From NCBI GenBank assembly GCA_040757295.1, contig JBFLXH010000002.1, positions 62,001-126,000 of the forward strand: a stretch of 64,000 nt of DNA. Reading direction: 5' to 3'. A program made the translations under genes and the position numbers. The stretch comes from JAGXSE01 sp040757295 (GTDB lineage Bacteria; Bacillota; PH28-bin88). Each line of letters opens with the position of its first letter. Within the stretch, counting starts at the first letter, position 1. Shown one piece after another: positions 33,291 to 41,546 of this stretch. Under the pieces are notes generated by a model. The model was not told the origin of the DNA, searched no databases, and was given only the letters and a program-made list of their open reading frames with translations.

Positions 33291-34451
33291 TTGAAGGATA
33301 ATCGCTGTCTATTATTAACAGGCCCTGTTTATCTTCCTGACCGGGTGCGGGATGCCATGAGCAAGCAAATGATCGAACGCCGGGGGCCGGACGTTAAAGC
33401 CCTGATGGAAGAAATCATTTATGGGCTCAAAGCTGTTTTTAAAACCTCCCATGATGTCTTGTTATTTCCGGCTTCGGGGACAGGCGGTTTGGAACTGGCC
33501 TTAATTAATACCTTATCACCTGGGGATACGGTATTGTCCTTAAGTTGCGGGGTATTTGGCGACAGGTTTGCAGATATTGCCAGGACTCATAAATTAAATG
33601 TTATTAAAACTGATTTTGCCTGGGGTGAGGGAGTATCCATTGAAAAGGTTAAAGAAATCCTCCGCCAGGATAGCAGGAAGGAAATAAAGGCTCTCTTGAT
33701 TACCCATAATGAAACCTCGACTGGTGTGGCCAATAATCTGGCAGATCTGGGTCTTTTAGCCCAGGAACATGGGGCCTTGGCCCTGGTAGATGCGATTAGT
33801 TCCTTGGCTGGGATAGATTTAAGAACAGATGAGTGGGGGTTAGATATCGTTGTTTCTGCCTCCCAAAAAGCTTTAATGGCAGCCCCGGGAATTGTGATGG
33901 TCAGTGTCAGCCCTAAAGCCTGGACTGCCATTGAAAAATCCCAGTTCACCAAGTATTACTGGGACTTGCGCTGGATTAAAGATTTTTATGGGGAGAAGAA
34001 GCTTGCTCCTTATACAGCGCCGACTAGCGCTATGTATGGTTTAAAGGAAGCTCTGACCATGATCTTTGAAGAAGGGTTGGAACAGGTATTAGAACGCCAC
34101 CGAGTAATTGCCAAGGCTTTAAGAGCAGGGATCAGAGCAATGGGTCTTGAATTATATGTGCCCGATGAATGGGCTTCGGCAACTGTAACAACTGTAAAAT
34201 ATCCTCCGGGTATCGACGGTGCGGCATGGCGGCAAACCCTACGCAACAAGTACTGGGTTTCTGTTGCGGGCGGGCTGGGTAAGATAGAAGCCGCTACTTT
34301 CCGGGTTGGCCATATGGGTTATATCGGCCGGGCGCAGATAATTGCGGGTCTTTCGGGGATGGAGTTGGCTTTGAAAGATTTCAACTTCCCGGTAGAACTA
34401 GGTGCTAGCCTGGTAGCAGCACAGCGGGCATTTGCAGAGGCTGGACTATAG
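33291..34451 (+). CDS. Class V aminotransferase (alanine/serine-glyoxylate type)
   Basis: This PLP enzyme probably transfers an amino group between alanine or serine and glyoxylate. The 386 residues have the N-terminal LLTGPVYLPDRVRDAM (GP(V/T)xxP pattern), the PLP phosphate region FPASGTGGLELAL, Asp in LVDAISSLAGI, the PLP Lys in SASQKALMAAPG (about 190), and the C-terminal FRVGHMGYI. It starts with TTG 33291 behind AAGGAGG. The stop is 14 nt from the GlcD start, so it is likely co-transcribed with glcD and glcF, which supports glyoxylate as a substrate. Aspartate-type activity cannot be excluded. Confidence 0.88.
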   Translation: MKDNRCLLLTGPVYLPDRVRDAMSKQMIERRGPDVKALMEEIIYGLKAVFKTSHDVLLFPASGTGGLELALINTLSPGDTVLSLSCGVFGDRFADIARTHKLNVIKTDFAWGEGVSIEKVKEILRQDSRKEIKALLITHNETSTGVANNLADLGLLAQEHGALALVDAISSLAGIDLRTDEWGLDIVVSASQKALMAAPGIVMVSVSPKAWTAIEKSQFTKYYWDLRWIKDFYGEKKLAPYTAPTSAMYGLKEALTMIFEEGLEQVLERHRVIAKALRAGIRAMGLELYVPDEWASATVTTVKYPPGIDGAAWRQTLRNKYWVSVAGGLGKIEAATFRVGHMGYIGRAQIIAGLSGMELALKDFNFPVELGASLVAAQRAFAEAGL

Positions 34452-34465
34452 GAGGGGATAGGGGA

Positions 34466-35884
34466 GTGAGTGGGGTGGATAATTTAGTCGGTAAAATGAT
34501 GGAAATTGCCGGTCCGGAAAATGTCTTAACAAGGGAATTGGACAAGTATACCTATTCTTATGACAGTTCTTTTCACTCCAGCCTGGTGCAATTACTGCCT
34601 GAGATTGTTGTAAAGGTGAAGAGCACTGCCGTAGTCTCCAGCATTATGAAGTATGCCTTTGCGAATGAAATACCGGTAACACCAAGGGGAGCAGGCAGCG
34701 GCCAAACAGGTGGCAGCGTGCCGGCTAGTAAAGGGATCCTATTGGACCTCTCCTGCTGGGACACCATTGAGGAGATAGACGCTAAAAACATGCAGGTAGT
34801 TGTGAGGCCCGGAGTAGTCCATGCCAATCTTAACCAGGCTTTAGCTCCCTATAACCTGTTCTTCCCTCCAGACCCCGGCAGCACCAAGATGGCTACCATC
34901 GGGGGGATGGTTTCTAATAACAGCAGCGGTTTGCGAGCCGTTAAGTACGGGAATACGGGTCAGTATGTACTTGGTTTGGAAGTAGTACTGCCGGACGGAG
35001 AGGTCATTATTACCGGTGGATTGACCTCTAAGGCCTTAAAGAGTGTTTCAGGCATCGATTTGACTAAGCTTTTTGTAGGGGCGGAGGGGACTTGTGGAAT
35101 TATCACCAGAGTCCGGCTGAAGGTCTTGCCCAAGCCCGCTGCTAGGGGCCTTTTAACGGCCCTTTTTGATAAGCTGGAGGACAGTGGGGAAACCGTTTTA
35201 GAGGTTTTTAAGGCCGGCATCCTGCCTTCGGGCATCGAGATTCTGGATGACGCCGCCATCAAAGCGGCAAATCTTTACAAGCCAGGTTTAAATATCCCTG
35301 CCGCCGAGGCAATGCTCTTGTTTGAAATTGACGGCAACCAGCCAAGTGTAGAGCATGAAGGTATGCTCTTGCAGGAAATCGTCAAGAAAAGGGCCAAAAA
35401 CGTAGAATGGGCTACGGAAAAGGCCCGGATGGCCAAGTTATGGGAGGCTAGGGGTGTAATCGGCTCTGCCTCTGCGCGGGTTAAAGAGGGGGCAACCCGC
35501 ATCTTTGCCGGGGAAGACATCACCATCCCCTTGGAAAATGTCCCTAAGGCCTTAAGACGCATTAAAGAAATTGCCCAGAAATATAGCATCATAGTGGTGA
35601 TTTACGGACATGTTGGCGATGGCAACATGCATACTGCGCCCATCATTGATCCTACCGATGCCAACGAAGTACAGAAGACTTTGCAGCTTGCCGATGAGAT
35701 TCACCGCCTGGCGATTGAACTAGGGGGCTCAACCACTGGAGAACATGGGGTGGGTATTGTCAGAAGGCCTTACATGCGGGAAGAGCACGGCAATGCCTTG
35801 GATGTAATGTTCAGGTTAAAGAAAACTCTTGATTCGAAGGGAATAATGAACCCAGGTAAAATCTGGCCTTTGGAAGGAGAGTAA
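34466..35884 (+). CDS. glcD: FAD-linked hydroxyacid oxidase, GlcD family
   Basis: This flavoprotein subunit would oxidise glycolate, D-lactate or a related 2-hydroxyacid. The 472 residues contain the FAD_binding_4 domain with TPRGAGSGQTGGSVPAS and the PDPGSTKMATIGGMVSNNSSG segment (about 130-150), then the FAD-oxidase C-terminal domain with IYGHVGDGNMH and GGSTTGEHGVG. It starts with GTG behind GGGGATAGGGGA and is followed 4 nt later by the Fe-S subunit. No GlcE subunit is present, so it resembles the two-subunit clostridial type, which passes electrons onward, possibly with an ETF. The true substrate is not fixed by sequence. Confidence 0.9.
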   Translation: MSGVDNLVGKMMEIAGPENVLTRELDKYTYSYDSSFHSSLVQLLPEIVVKVKSTAVVSSIMKYAFANEIPVTPRGAGSGQTGGSVPASKGILLDLSCWDTIEEIDAKNMQVVVRPGVVHANLNQALAPYNLFFPPDPGSTKMATIGGMVSNNSSGLRAVKYGNTGQYVLGLEVVLPDGEVIITGGLTSKALKSVSGIDLTKLFVGAEGTCGIITRVRLKVLPKPAARGLLTALFDKLEDSGETVLEVFKAGILPSGIEILDDAAIKAANLYKPGLNIPAAEAMLLFEIDGNQPSVEHEGMLLQEIVKKRAKNVEWATEKARMAKLWEARGVIGSASARVKEGATRIFAGEDITIPLENVPKALRRIKEIAQKYSIIVVIYGHVGDGNMHTAPIIDPTDANEVQKTLQLADEIHRLAIELGGSTTGEHGVGIVRRPYMREEHGNALDVMFRLKKTLDSKGIMNPGKIWPLEGE

Positions 35885-35888
35885 GACG

Positions 35889-37151
35889 ATGCCGGAACTA
35901 AACTTAACCGAAGGCCTTAAAAAATGTGTGCGCTGTGGTCAGTGCCGCTTTGTGTGTCCGATTTTTGAACAAGAGAAGGATGAGGCATCCTCACCGCGAG
36001 GGCGCATTGCCCTGGTTAAGGCCATGCAAGAAGGAAAATATCAGCCTTCCCAGGACATGCTGCAGAAAATGTATAACTGTCTGCTTTGCAAGACCTGTGT
36101 CAGCGAGTGTCCATCCGGAGTCCTTACTGATGAACTGATTCTTAAAAGCCGGGCTTACCTGGACCAGGTCATGGGCACACCATGGTGGAAAAAGACAGTT
36201 TTTCAGGGATTTCTAACCCGGCCGGCACTCCTGCATTGCTGTTTTGGGCTGATGCGCCTTTACCAAAAAACCGGTTTGCAATCATTGTTAACCAAGACCA
36301 GGATGATTGAACTTCTACCGGGGGATTTGCCTCAAGCGGAAAAAATAATGCCGGTCGTTTCCGGTATTCCGGCCCGTAAAATGTTGCCTGACCGGGTTCC
36401 TGCAAAGGGCCTCAAAAAGATAAAAGTGGCCTATTTTCTGGGTTGTGCCTCAAATTTGATTTATCCGGAAATACCTTTGGCCGCTGTGGAGGTCTTAAGC
36501 AAGCTTGGGTTTGAGGTAATCATCTCTCAGGAGTTGAAATGCTGTGGTATGCCGGCGTTGGCTTACGGCCAGGAGAGGGTTACCCGAGACCTTGCTCTCG
36601 CAAATATATCTATATTATTGGAGGAAGGAGTGGAGGCAGTGGTGTCAGATTGCGCTACCTGCAGTTCCACCCTTATCGCTGAATACCCCAGGCTGTTCCC
36701 GGAAGACAGCTTGGAATACACAAAAGCCCAAGCTCTATCCCACAAAGCCATGGATCTGACAAAATTCATTGTTGAGAAGGCCGGGGTTCCAGCAAACCTG
36801 AAGGAAGTCAACAGGACAGTAACCTATCATGACCCCTGCCATTTGATCCACTGTCAAAAGGTATCCCGGCAGCCTAGGGAATTACTGCGGGCCATTCCCG
36901 GGGTTAGCTTAAAAGAAGCCGGTAATGCAGCCCAATGCTGTGGTTCGGCGGGGAGCTTCAGTTTAGCTCATTATGACCTGTCGATGAAAATTTTAAATAA
37001 AAAGATTTCCGGTTTGGCAGCCACCGGAGCCGATACCGTAGCCACTTGTTGTCCAACCTGTATGATGCAACTTAATTTTGGCCTAAAGAAAAACGGAGTG
37101 GCTGGGCAAACGCTGCATCCGGTGCAAATTTTGGCCGAAGCCATGGAATAA
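35889..37151 (+). CDS. glcF: Iron-sulfur subunit, GlcF family
   Basis: This electron-transfer partner of the GlcD-like flavoprotein has 420 residues. It carries two 4Fe-4S motifs near the N-terminus (CVRCGQCRFVCPIF, about 12-25; CLLCKTCVSECPSG, about 66-79) and two CCG domains (KCCGMPALAYG near 217 and QCCGSAGSF near 352). Cys-containing segments GCASNL and TYHDPCHL occur before each. It has no clear transmembrane helix. It probably docks to the flavoprotein and hands electrons to a quinone or soluble acceptor. Confidence 0.9.
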   Translation: MPELNLTEGLKKCVRCGQCRFVCPIFEQEKDEASSPRGRIALVKAMQEGKYQPSQDMLQKMYNCLLCKTCVSECPSGVLTDELILKSRAYLDQVMGTPWWKKTVFQGFLTRPALLHCCFGLMRLYQKTGLQSLLTKTRMIELLPGDLPQAEKIMPVVSGIPARKMLPDRVPAKGLKKIKVAYFLGCASNLIYPEIPLAAVEVLSKLGFEVIISQELKCCGMPALAYGQERVTRDLALANISILLEEGVEAVVSDCATCSSTLIAEYPRLFPEDSLEYTKAQALSHKAMDLTKFIVEKAGVPANLKEVNRTVTYHDPCHLIHCQKVSRQPRELLRAIPGVSLKEAGNAAQCCGSAGSFSLAHYDLSMKILNKKISGLAATGADTVATCCPTCMMQLNFGLKKNGVAGQTLHPVQILAEAME

Positions 37152-37251
37152 GCCTCCTTAGTTAAGGTGCCTTTGCTTCAGGCAGGATTTCAGGTTTCAA
37201 GGAAAGAATACATCTAGAATTGCACTGTTACTTGTTTGAGGAGGCCTGAGA

Positions 37252-39438
37252 TTGAAGGAATTGTTTGCGAACCTGAACCCAGAGCAAGAAGAAGCAGTGA
37301 AGCACATTGAAGGGCCCCTACTGGTACTGGCGGGCGCTGGTACCGGGAAAACCAGAGTGCTGACCAGCCGGGTGGCCTATCTGCTGTTTGAGGGCGTCCG
37401 TCCTTTTCAGATCCTGGCAATTACTTTTACTAATAAGGCTGCCCAGGAAATGAAAGAACGCCTGGCTCTTATGGTGGGTCCCCTGGCAGAAGATCTATGG
37501 GTCAGCACTTTCCACGCTGCCTGTGTGCGCATCCTGCGGCGGGAGATTGGGGTCCTGGGCTACCAACCCAACTTTGTCATTTATGATACCTCTGACCAGC
37601 AGGTATTGCTGAAAAACTGCTTAAAAGAATTGAGTTTTGATGATAAAAGGTTTCCGCCCAGGGCGGTAGGTCATGCTATCAATCAGGCAAAAAACCGGCT
37701 TTTAAACCCAGACCAGTTTTCATCCCTTGCCTCAACCTGGTACGAGCAGGAGATAGCCAGGGTTTATCACCTTTATCAGCACAGATTGCGTGCTTTTAAC
37801 GCCTGTGACTTCGATGACCTGATCATGAAGACGGTGGAGCTTTTTGAGCGGCACCCCGAGGTGCTTCGCTATTACCAGGAGAAGTTCAAATATATCTTGG
37901 TAGATGAATACCAGGACACCAACCATGCCCAGTACAAATTAGTAAAGCTTCTAAGCCAACGGCATCACAACTTATGCGTGGTTGGTGACCCTGATCAATC
38001 CATTTACCGCTGGCGCGGTGCCGACATCCAAAACATCCTTGATTTTGAAAAGGACTATCCAGAAGCCAAAGTAATCCGTTTGGAACAAAATTACCGGTCC
38101 ACCGGCAACATCTTGTCTGCTGCCAATGCAGTTATTGCCTGTAACAGTAACCGTAAGCATAAAAATCTTTGGACGGACCAGTCTGCAGGCCATCCTCTTG
38201 TCCTCTTTGCCGGAGAGAGTGAATGGGCGGAAGCCCGTTTTGTGGTTGAAGAAATTATGCGTCTTCACCGTGAAGAGGGACTGGACTACCGGAATTTTGC
38301 CCTCCTGTACCGGACTCATGCCCAGTCCCGGGTGTTGGAAGAAATGCTAATGCAAAAAGGCCTGCCGTACCAAATTTTAGGCGGCTTGCGGTTTTATGAG
38401 CGAAAAGAAATCAAGGATCTTTTGGCTTATTTGCGGGTGCTGCAAAACCCGGCTGACAATATCAGTCTGCAACGGGTGATCAATGTGCCCCGCCGCGGTA
38501 TTGGGGAAACAACCTGGTCCCGGTTGGAAACGCTTGCTGCCCAGTACGGCCTTTCTGTAATTGAAGTTTTGGATAACGCTGAAGTTGGTGGTAGAGCCGC
38601 AAAGGCTTTGGCGGCTTTCAAGGAGTTGATCGAGGACCTCTGTGAAGCTCGTTTCCGTTTAACTGTCACAGAACTGGTGGACAAGGTGCTTTTGGCTACC
38701 GGATATTTGCAGGAACTGGAGGCAGAGAATACCCCGGAAGCATGGGCCAGATTAGAGAACCTGCAGGAATTCAAATCAGTCACTCGCAATTATGACCAAA
38801 ACAGCGAAGAAAAGACACTGGAGGGTTTCCTGACTCAAGTTTCGTTAGTGGCCGATATTGATACCTATGAGGAAGGCGATGCCGTAACTTTAATGACTCT
38901 CCACACAGCTAAGGGTTTGGAGTTTCCGGTGGTTTTTCTTGTTGGGATGGAGGAGGGGATTTTCCCCCACAACCAGGCCTTGCTTGATGAGGTCGAATTG
39001 GAAGAAGAACGGCGTTTGTGTTATGTCGGGATGACCCGTGCCCAACAGAAGCTCTATCTTTCTAATGCCAGGGAAAGAACTCTGTATGGCAATTTGGTGG
39101 CCAATAAGCAGTCCAGATTTATCTATGAGGTGCCGGGAGAACTGCTGTTGGTTGAGGGGAACCGCCTTTCCCTGCAGGAAGGCCTTGGTCATGGATCCCA
39201 GTTTAGTCCCCGTCAAGAGACTTGGCAGGCAAGCAAGTCAAGAAGCCAGGGGGTAAAAACGGCTGGCGAAAAAACTGTCAGTTTCAACCTGGGAGACAGA
39301 GTAGAACACTCCAAGTGGGGTGAGGGGGTAGTAGTAAAGGTGCAGGGGGAAGGCGCAGACGGGAAAATAACTGTAGCCTTTCCGAACCAGGGGCTCAAAG
39401 AACTGATGATTGCTTATGCTCCTTTAAAAAAGATCTAG
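37252..39438 (+). CDS. pcrA: ATP-dependent DNA helicase PcrA/UvrD
   Basis: This superfamily 1A 3'-5' helicase takes part in DNA repair and in resolving transcription or replication conflicts. The 728 residues carry Walker A AGAGTGKTR (about 27-35), motif Ia ITFTNKAAQEM, Walker B VDEYQDTN, motif III GDPDQSIYRWRGA, motif IV EQNYRS, motif V TLHTAKGLEF and motif VI VGMTRAQ. The C-terminal tail has the PcrA-type RNA-polymerase-binding segment (GDRVEHSKWGEGVV). The start is TTG 37252 after GAGGAGG. LigA follows 2 kb downstream, an association seen in many Firmicutes. Confidence 0.95.
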   Translation: MKELFANLNPEQEEAVKHIEGPLLVLAGAGTGKTRVLTSRVAYLLFEGVRPFQILAITFTNKAAQEMKERLALMVGPLAEDLWVSTFHAACVRILRREIGVLGYQPNFVIYDTSDQQVLLKNCLKELSFDDKRFPPRAVGHAINQAKNRLLNPDQFSSLASTWYEQEIARVYHLYQHRLRAFNACDFDDLIMKTVELFERHPEVLRYYQEKFKYILVDEYQDTNHAQYKLVKLLSQRHHNLCVVGDPDQSIYRWRGADIQNILDFEKDYPEAKVIRLEQNYRSTGNILSAANAVIACNSNRKHKNLWTDQSAGHPLVLFAGESEWAEARFVVEEIMRLHREEGLDYRNFALLYRTHAQSRVLEEMLMQKGLPYQILGGLRFYERKEIKDLLAYLRVLQNPADNISLQRVINVPRRGIGETTWSRLETLAAQYGLSVIEVLDNAEVGGRAAKALAAFKELIEDLCEARFRLTVTELVDKVLLATGYLQELEAENTPEAWARLENLQEFKSVTRNYDQNSEEKTLEGFLTQVSLVADIDTYEEGDAVTLMTLHTAKGLEFPVVFLVGMEEGIFPHNQALLDEVELEEERRLCYVGMTRAQQKLYLSNARERTLYGNLVANKQSRFIYEVPGELLLVEGNRLSLQEGLGHGSQFSPRQETWQASKSRSQGVKTAGEKTVSFNLGDRVEHSKWGEGVVVKVQGEGADGKITVAFPNQGLKELMIAYAPLKKI

Positions 39439-39663
39439 AATAACAAAGGTGAATTACTCTACGGGAGAGGCGCGTTTTTTGTCATTCTGATCCAGAGAGG
39501 CCACAAGCCCAGGAAGTTCCCTTTCCTTGCCGGTCACTTCCTCTTTCTCTCATAGGACTAATCCTGGTGATTGCTGCCTGGTTGTAATTGTTGCTGAATA
39601 GAGTGTTGCAGCGGTTAGCTGTCAGAATTTTGGGCCCTTAGGCTAGCCTACAGCGGAGGTGTT

Positions 39664-40494
39664 ATGGAATGGACCATTGGGAACCATACTACCGATTGGG
39701 TGGTGGGAAAAATGAAACGAATCTCAAAGAAGCAACTGGTAAAGGAACTGGAAGAAAGGTTCGGCGGGGAGTTTAGCCTGGCCGATGAATTGGTAAGACT
39801 TGGCTACCGGCTGTTTGCAAAACCTTTCCCCCACAAAGAACTGTTTGGTGATGTTTTACTGGCATGTGCCGTTAAGGCCCATAAATCACTGGAAAGTCTT
39901 ACCATATTGGCTAAACGGGGCTTTGGCGAGGATGCCAGTGTAATTACCCGGACAATAATAGAATTGGCCATTAACATTCTATACATTGCTCAGGACCCGC
40001 GCCCCCGTACTCAAAGGTATGTTGACTGGGAGCCGATTCGTAAGGAATGGTTATGGCGGCAAATGGAGGCGTACCACCCCCAGGTGAGCAAAAAATATTT
40101 TGCTGAAAGAAAACGGGTGCTTGATCTTTACCGGAAAGTGGCCAAAAACTTCCGGGAAGATAAAAAGAAGGGCAACTGGTCTGGTATCACCTTAGCCGAA
40201 ATGGCGGCAGAAGTGCAAATGTCTTGGCATGTTCATGTGCTCTATGCCCATCTGTCTAACCTTTCCCATAGCAATGTGGTAGGGGTTAAGCCTTATATAA
40301 AAGAAGCCTCCGGCGGGCGGCTTGCGGTATTGGTTGGTCCTTCTCCCGACTGGGTAGGGGAGGCCATTCCTGCCGCCCTGGAGGCCGTATTGAGGGTCTT
40401 TGGTCTGGTAAACGAGCTTTGGAACCTAAAGTTAGAACAAGAATTAAACTCCATAGCTGACCGGTATGTAGCCTTAAGGGAGCACCAGCCCTAA
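39664..40494 (+). CDS. DUF5677-like protein of unknown function
   Basis: A 276-residue, mostly helical soluble protein. The pattern resembles the DUF5677 family: AVKAHKSLESLTILAKRGFGEDASVITRTIIELAINILYI (an R...E pair in a helix, split by the conserved G), then RYVDWEPIRKEW, a WSG segment and HLSNLSHSN. I assign this family only tentatively. ATG 39664 follows GGAGGTGTT. It stands alone between pcrA and the convergent methyltransferase gene. Members in other genomes occur near phage-defence genes, but no such context is visible here. Confidence 0.65.
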   Translation: MEWTIGNHTTDWVVGKMKRISKKQLVKELEERFGGEFSLADELVRLGYRLFAKPFPHKELFGDVLLACAVKAHKSLESLTILAKRGFGEDASVITRTIIELAINILYIAQDPRPRTQRYVDWEPIRKEWLWRQMEAYHPQVSKKYFAERKRVLDLYRKVAKNFREDKKKGNWSGITLAEMAAEVQMSWHVHVLYAHLSNLSHSNVVGVKPYIKEASGGRLAVLVGPSPDWVGEAIPAALEAVLRVFGLVNELWNLKLEQELNSIADRYVALREHQP

Positions 40495-40496
40495 TC

Positions 40497-41336
40497 CTAG
40501 CCGCACTGGCATGCCTGGGCGGGCTTCTTGCTGCTGGCCATAAAGATCTCGATGGCCGCGGCTTTGCCGCAGCTGCTTTGGCCGCAACACCGGCAATCAA
40601 GAGCCTCAACTTTCGCCTCAATTAAGCCAGCATCCTGCATCCAGCATGCCACTTCTTCGGCCGTGAAACCCAGCCAAATATCCGCCATTTCTTCCCGCAT
40701 CCATTCATTGCTATGCTGGAAAAGGTCGGTGATTACCAATGTACCCCCGGGCTTTAAAACCCTTGCCATTTCCTGGATAGCTATCGCGGGATCTTCCAAG
40801 TGGTGAAGGAACATATTTGCAAGCACTAGTTCAGAGGCGTTGTCAGAAACAGGCAATTCGTAGCCATCTCCCTCTAAAAACTTGATATTGGAAATACCCT
40901 CAAGTTTGGCAATCCTGGCGGCTTCTTTAAGCATTAGCTCTGAGTTGTCAACGGCAATCACCTTTTTTACCCGCGGGGCTATTGCCCTGGCCAAATAACC
41001 ACTACCTGTGCCGACATCAATAACCTGCCATTCCTTCCCTAAGGGTACAGTTTCCAGTAGCCTTCTCTTAACTGATTCCCCGAAATACTCATCCTTCATA
41101 TGTTCCCATTGAGGCGCGATCTGATTGAAGTAATCCTTTACCTGTACTTCTGCCAGGGAATAATCCCGGGAATCCCCGGTCCGCAGCCAGTCCATCAAGG
41201 CCTGCCGGCTAAACCGCCATTCTCGCCCGATTTTCCGCGCCGGTACCTTCTCTTCCTTCAAGGTCTTTAATAAGGTCTTGGGGGTCACCTGAAACAGCTG
41301 GCTTGCCTCCTCAAGGGTTAAAATTTCCTTTTCCAT
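40497..41336 (-). CDS. Excisionase-type HTH fused to a SAM methyltransferase with a Cys-rich tail
   Basis: This 279-residue protein combines three parts. Residues about 4-52 form a MerR/excisionase-type HTH (LTLEEASQLFQVTPKTLLKTL, then VPARKIGREWRFSRQAL). Residues about 65-235 form a class I methyltransferase with motif I VIDVGTGSGYLARA, VIAVDNS and ANMFLHHLEDP. The C-terminus has CRCCGQSSCG and ends CQCG. The tail could bind a metal or metalloid, and the HTH suggests DNA binding. It may be a metal-responsive regulator or a methyltransferase such as an arsenite type (inference). ATG 41336 follows AAGGAGG. It converges on the DUF5677-like gene with 2 nt between the stops. Confidence 0.8.
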   Translation of the reverse strand: MEKEILTLEEASQLFQVTPKTLLKTLKEEKVPARKIGREWRFSRQALMDWLRTGDSRDYSLAEVQVKDYFNQIAPQWEHMKDEYFGESVKRRLLETVPLGKEWQVIDVGTGSGYLARAIAPRVKKVIAVDNSELMLKEAARIAKLEGISNIKFLEGDGYELPVSDNASELVLANMFLHHLEDPAIAIQEMARVLKPGGTLVITDLFQHSNEWMREEMADIWLGFTAEEVACWMQDAGLIEAKVEALDCRCCGQSSCGKAAAIEIFMASSKKPAQACQCG

Positions 41337-41546
41337 CACATTACCTCCTTGTCATTTGATAATATTATATTCCTTTAACAGCCAAGAAACAACTGCTAAA
41401 TACAATTAAAGTAAATTAAAAGCCATTATTTCCAATGTTAAGGTAAGCAATACCTTGATTCCCCCTTGAAGGAAAAACTGGAAGACTGGCGAAACTAAAG
41501 ATGCCTATGACAGGCTTCTCCCGGAAATTCCCTTTAAGAGGTGAAG

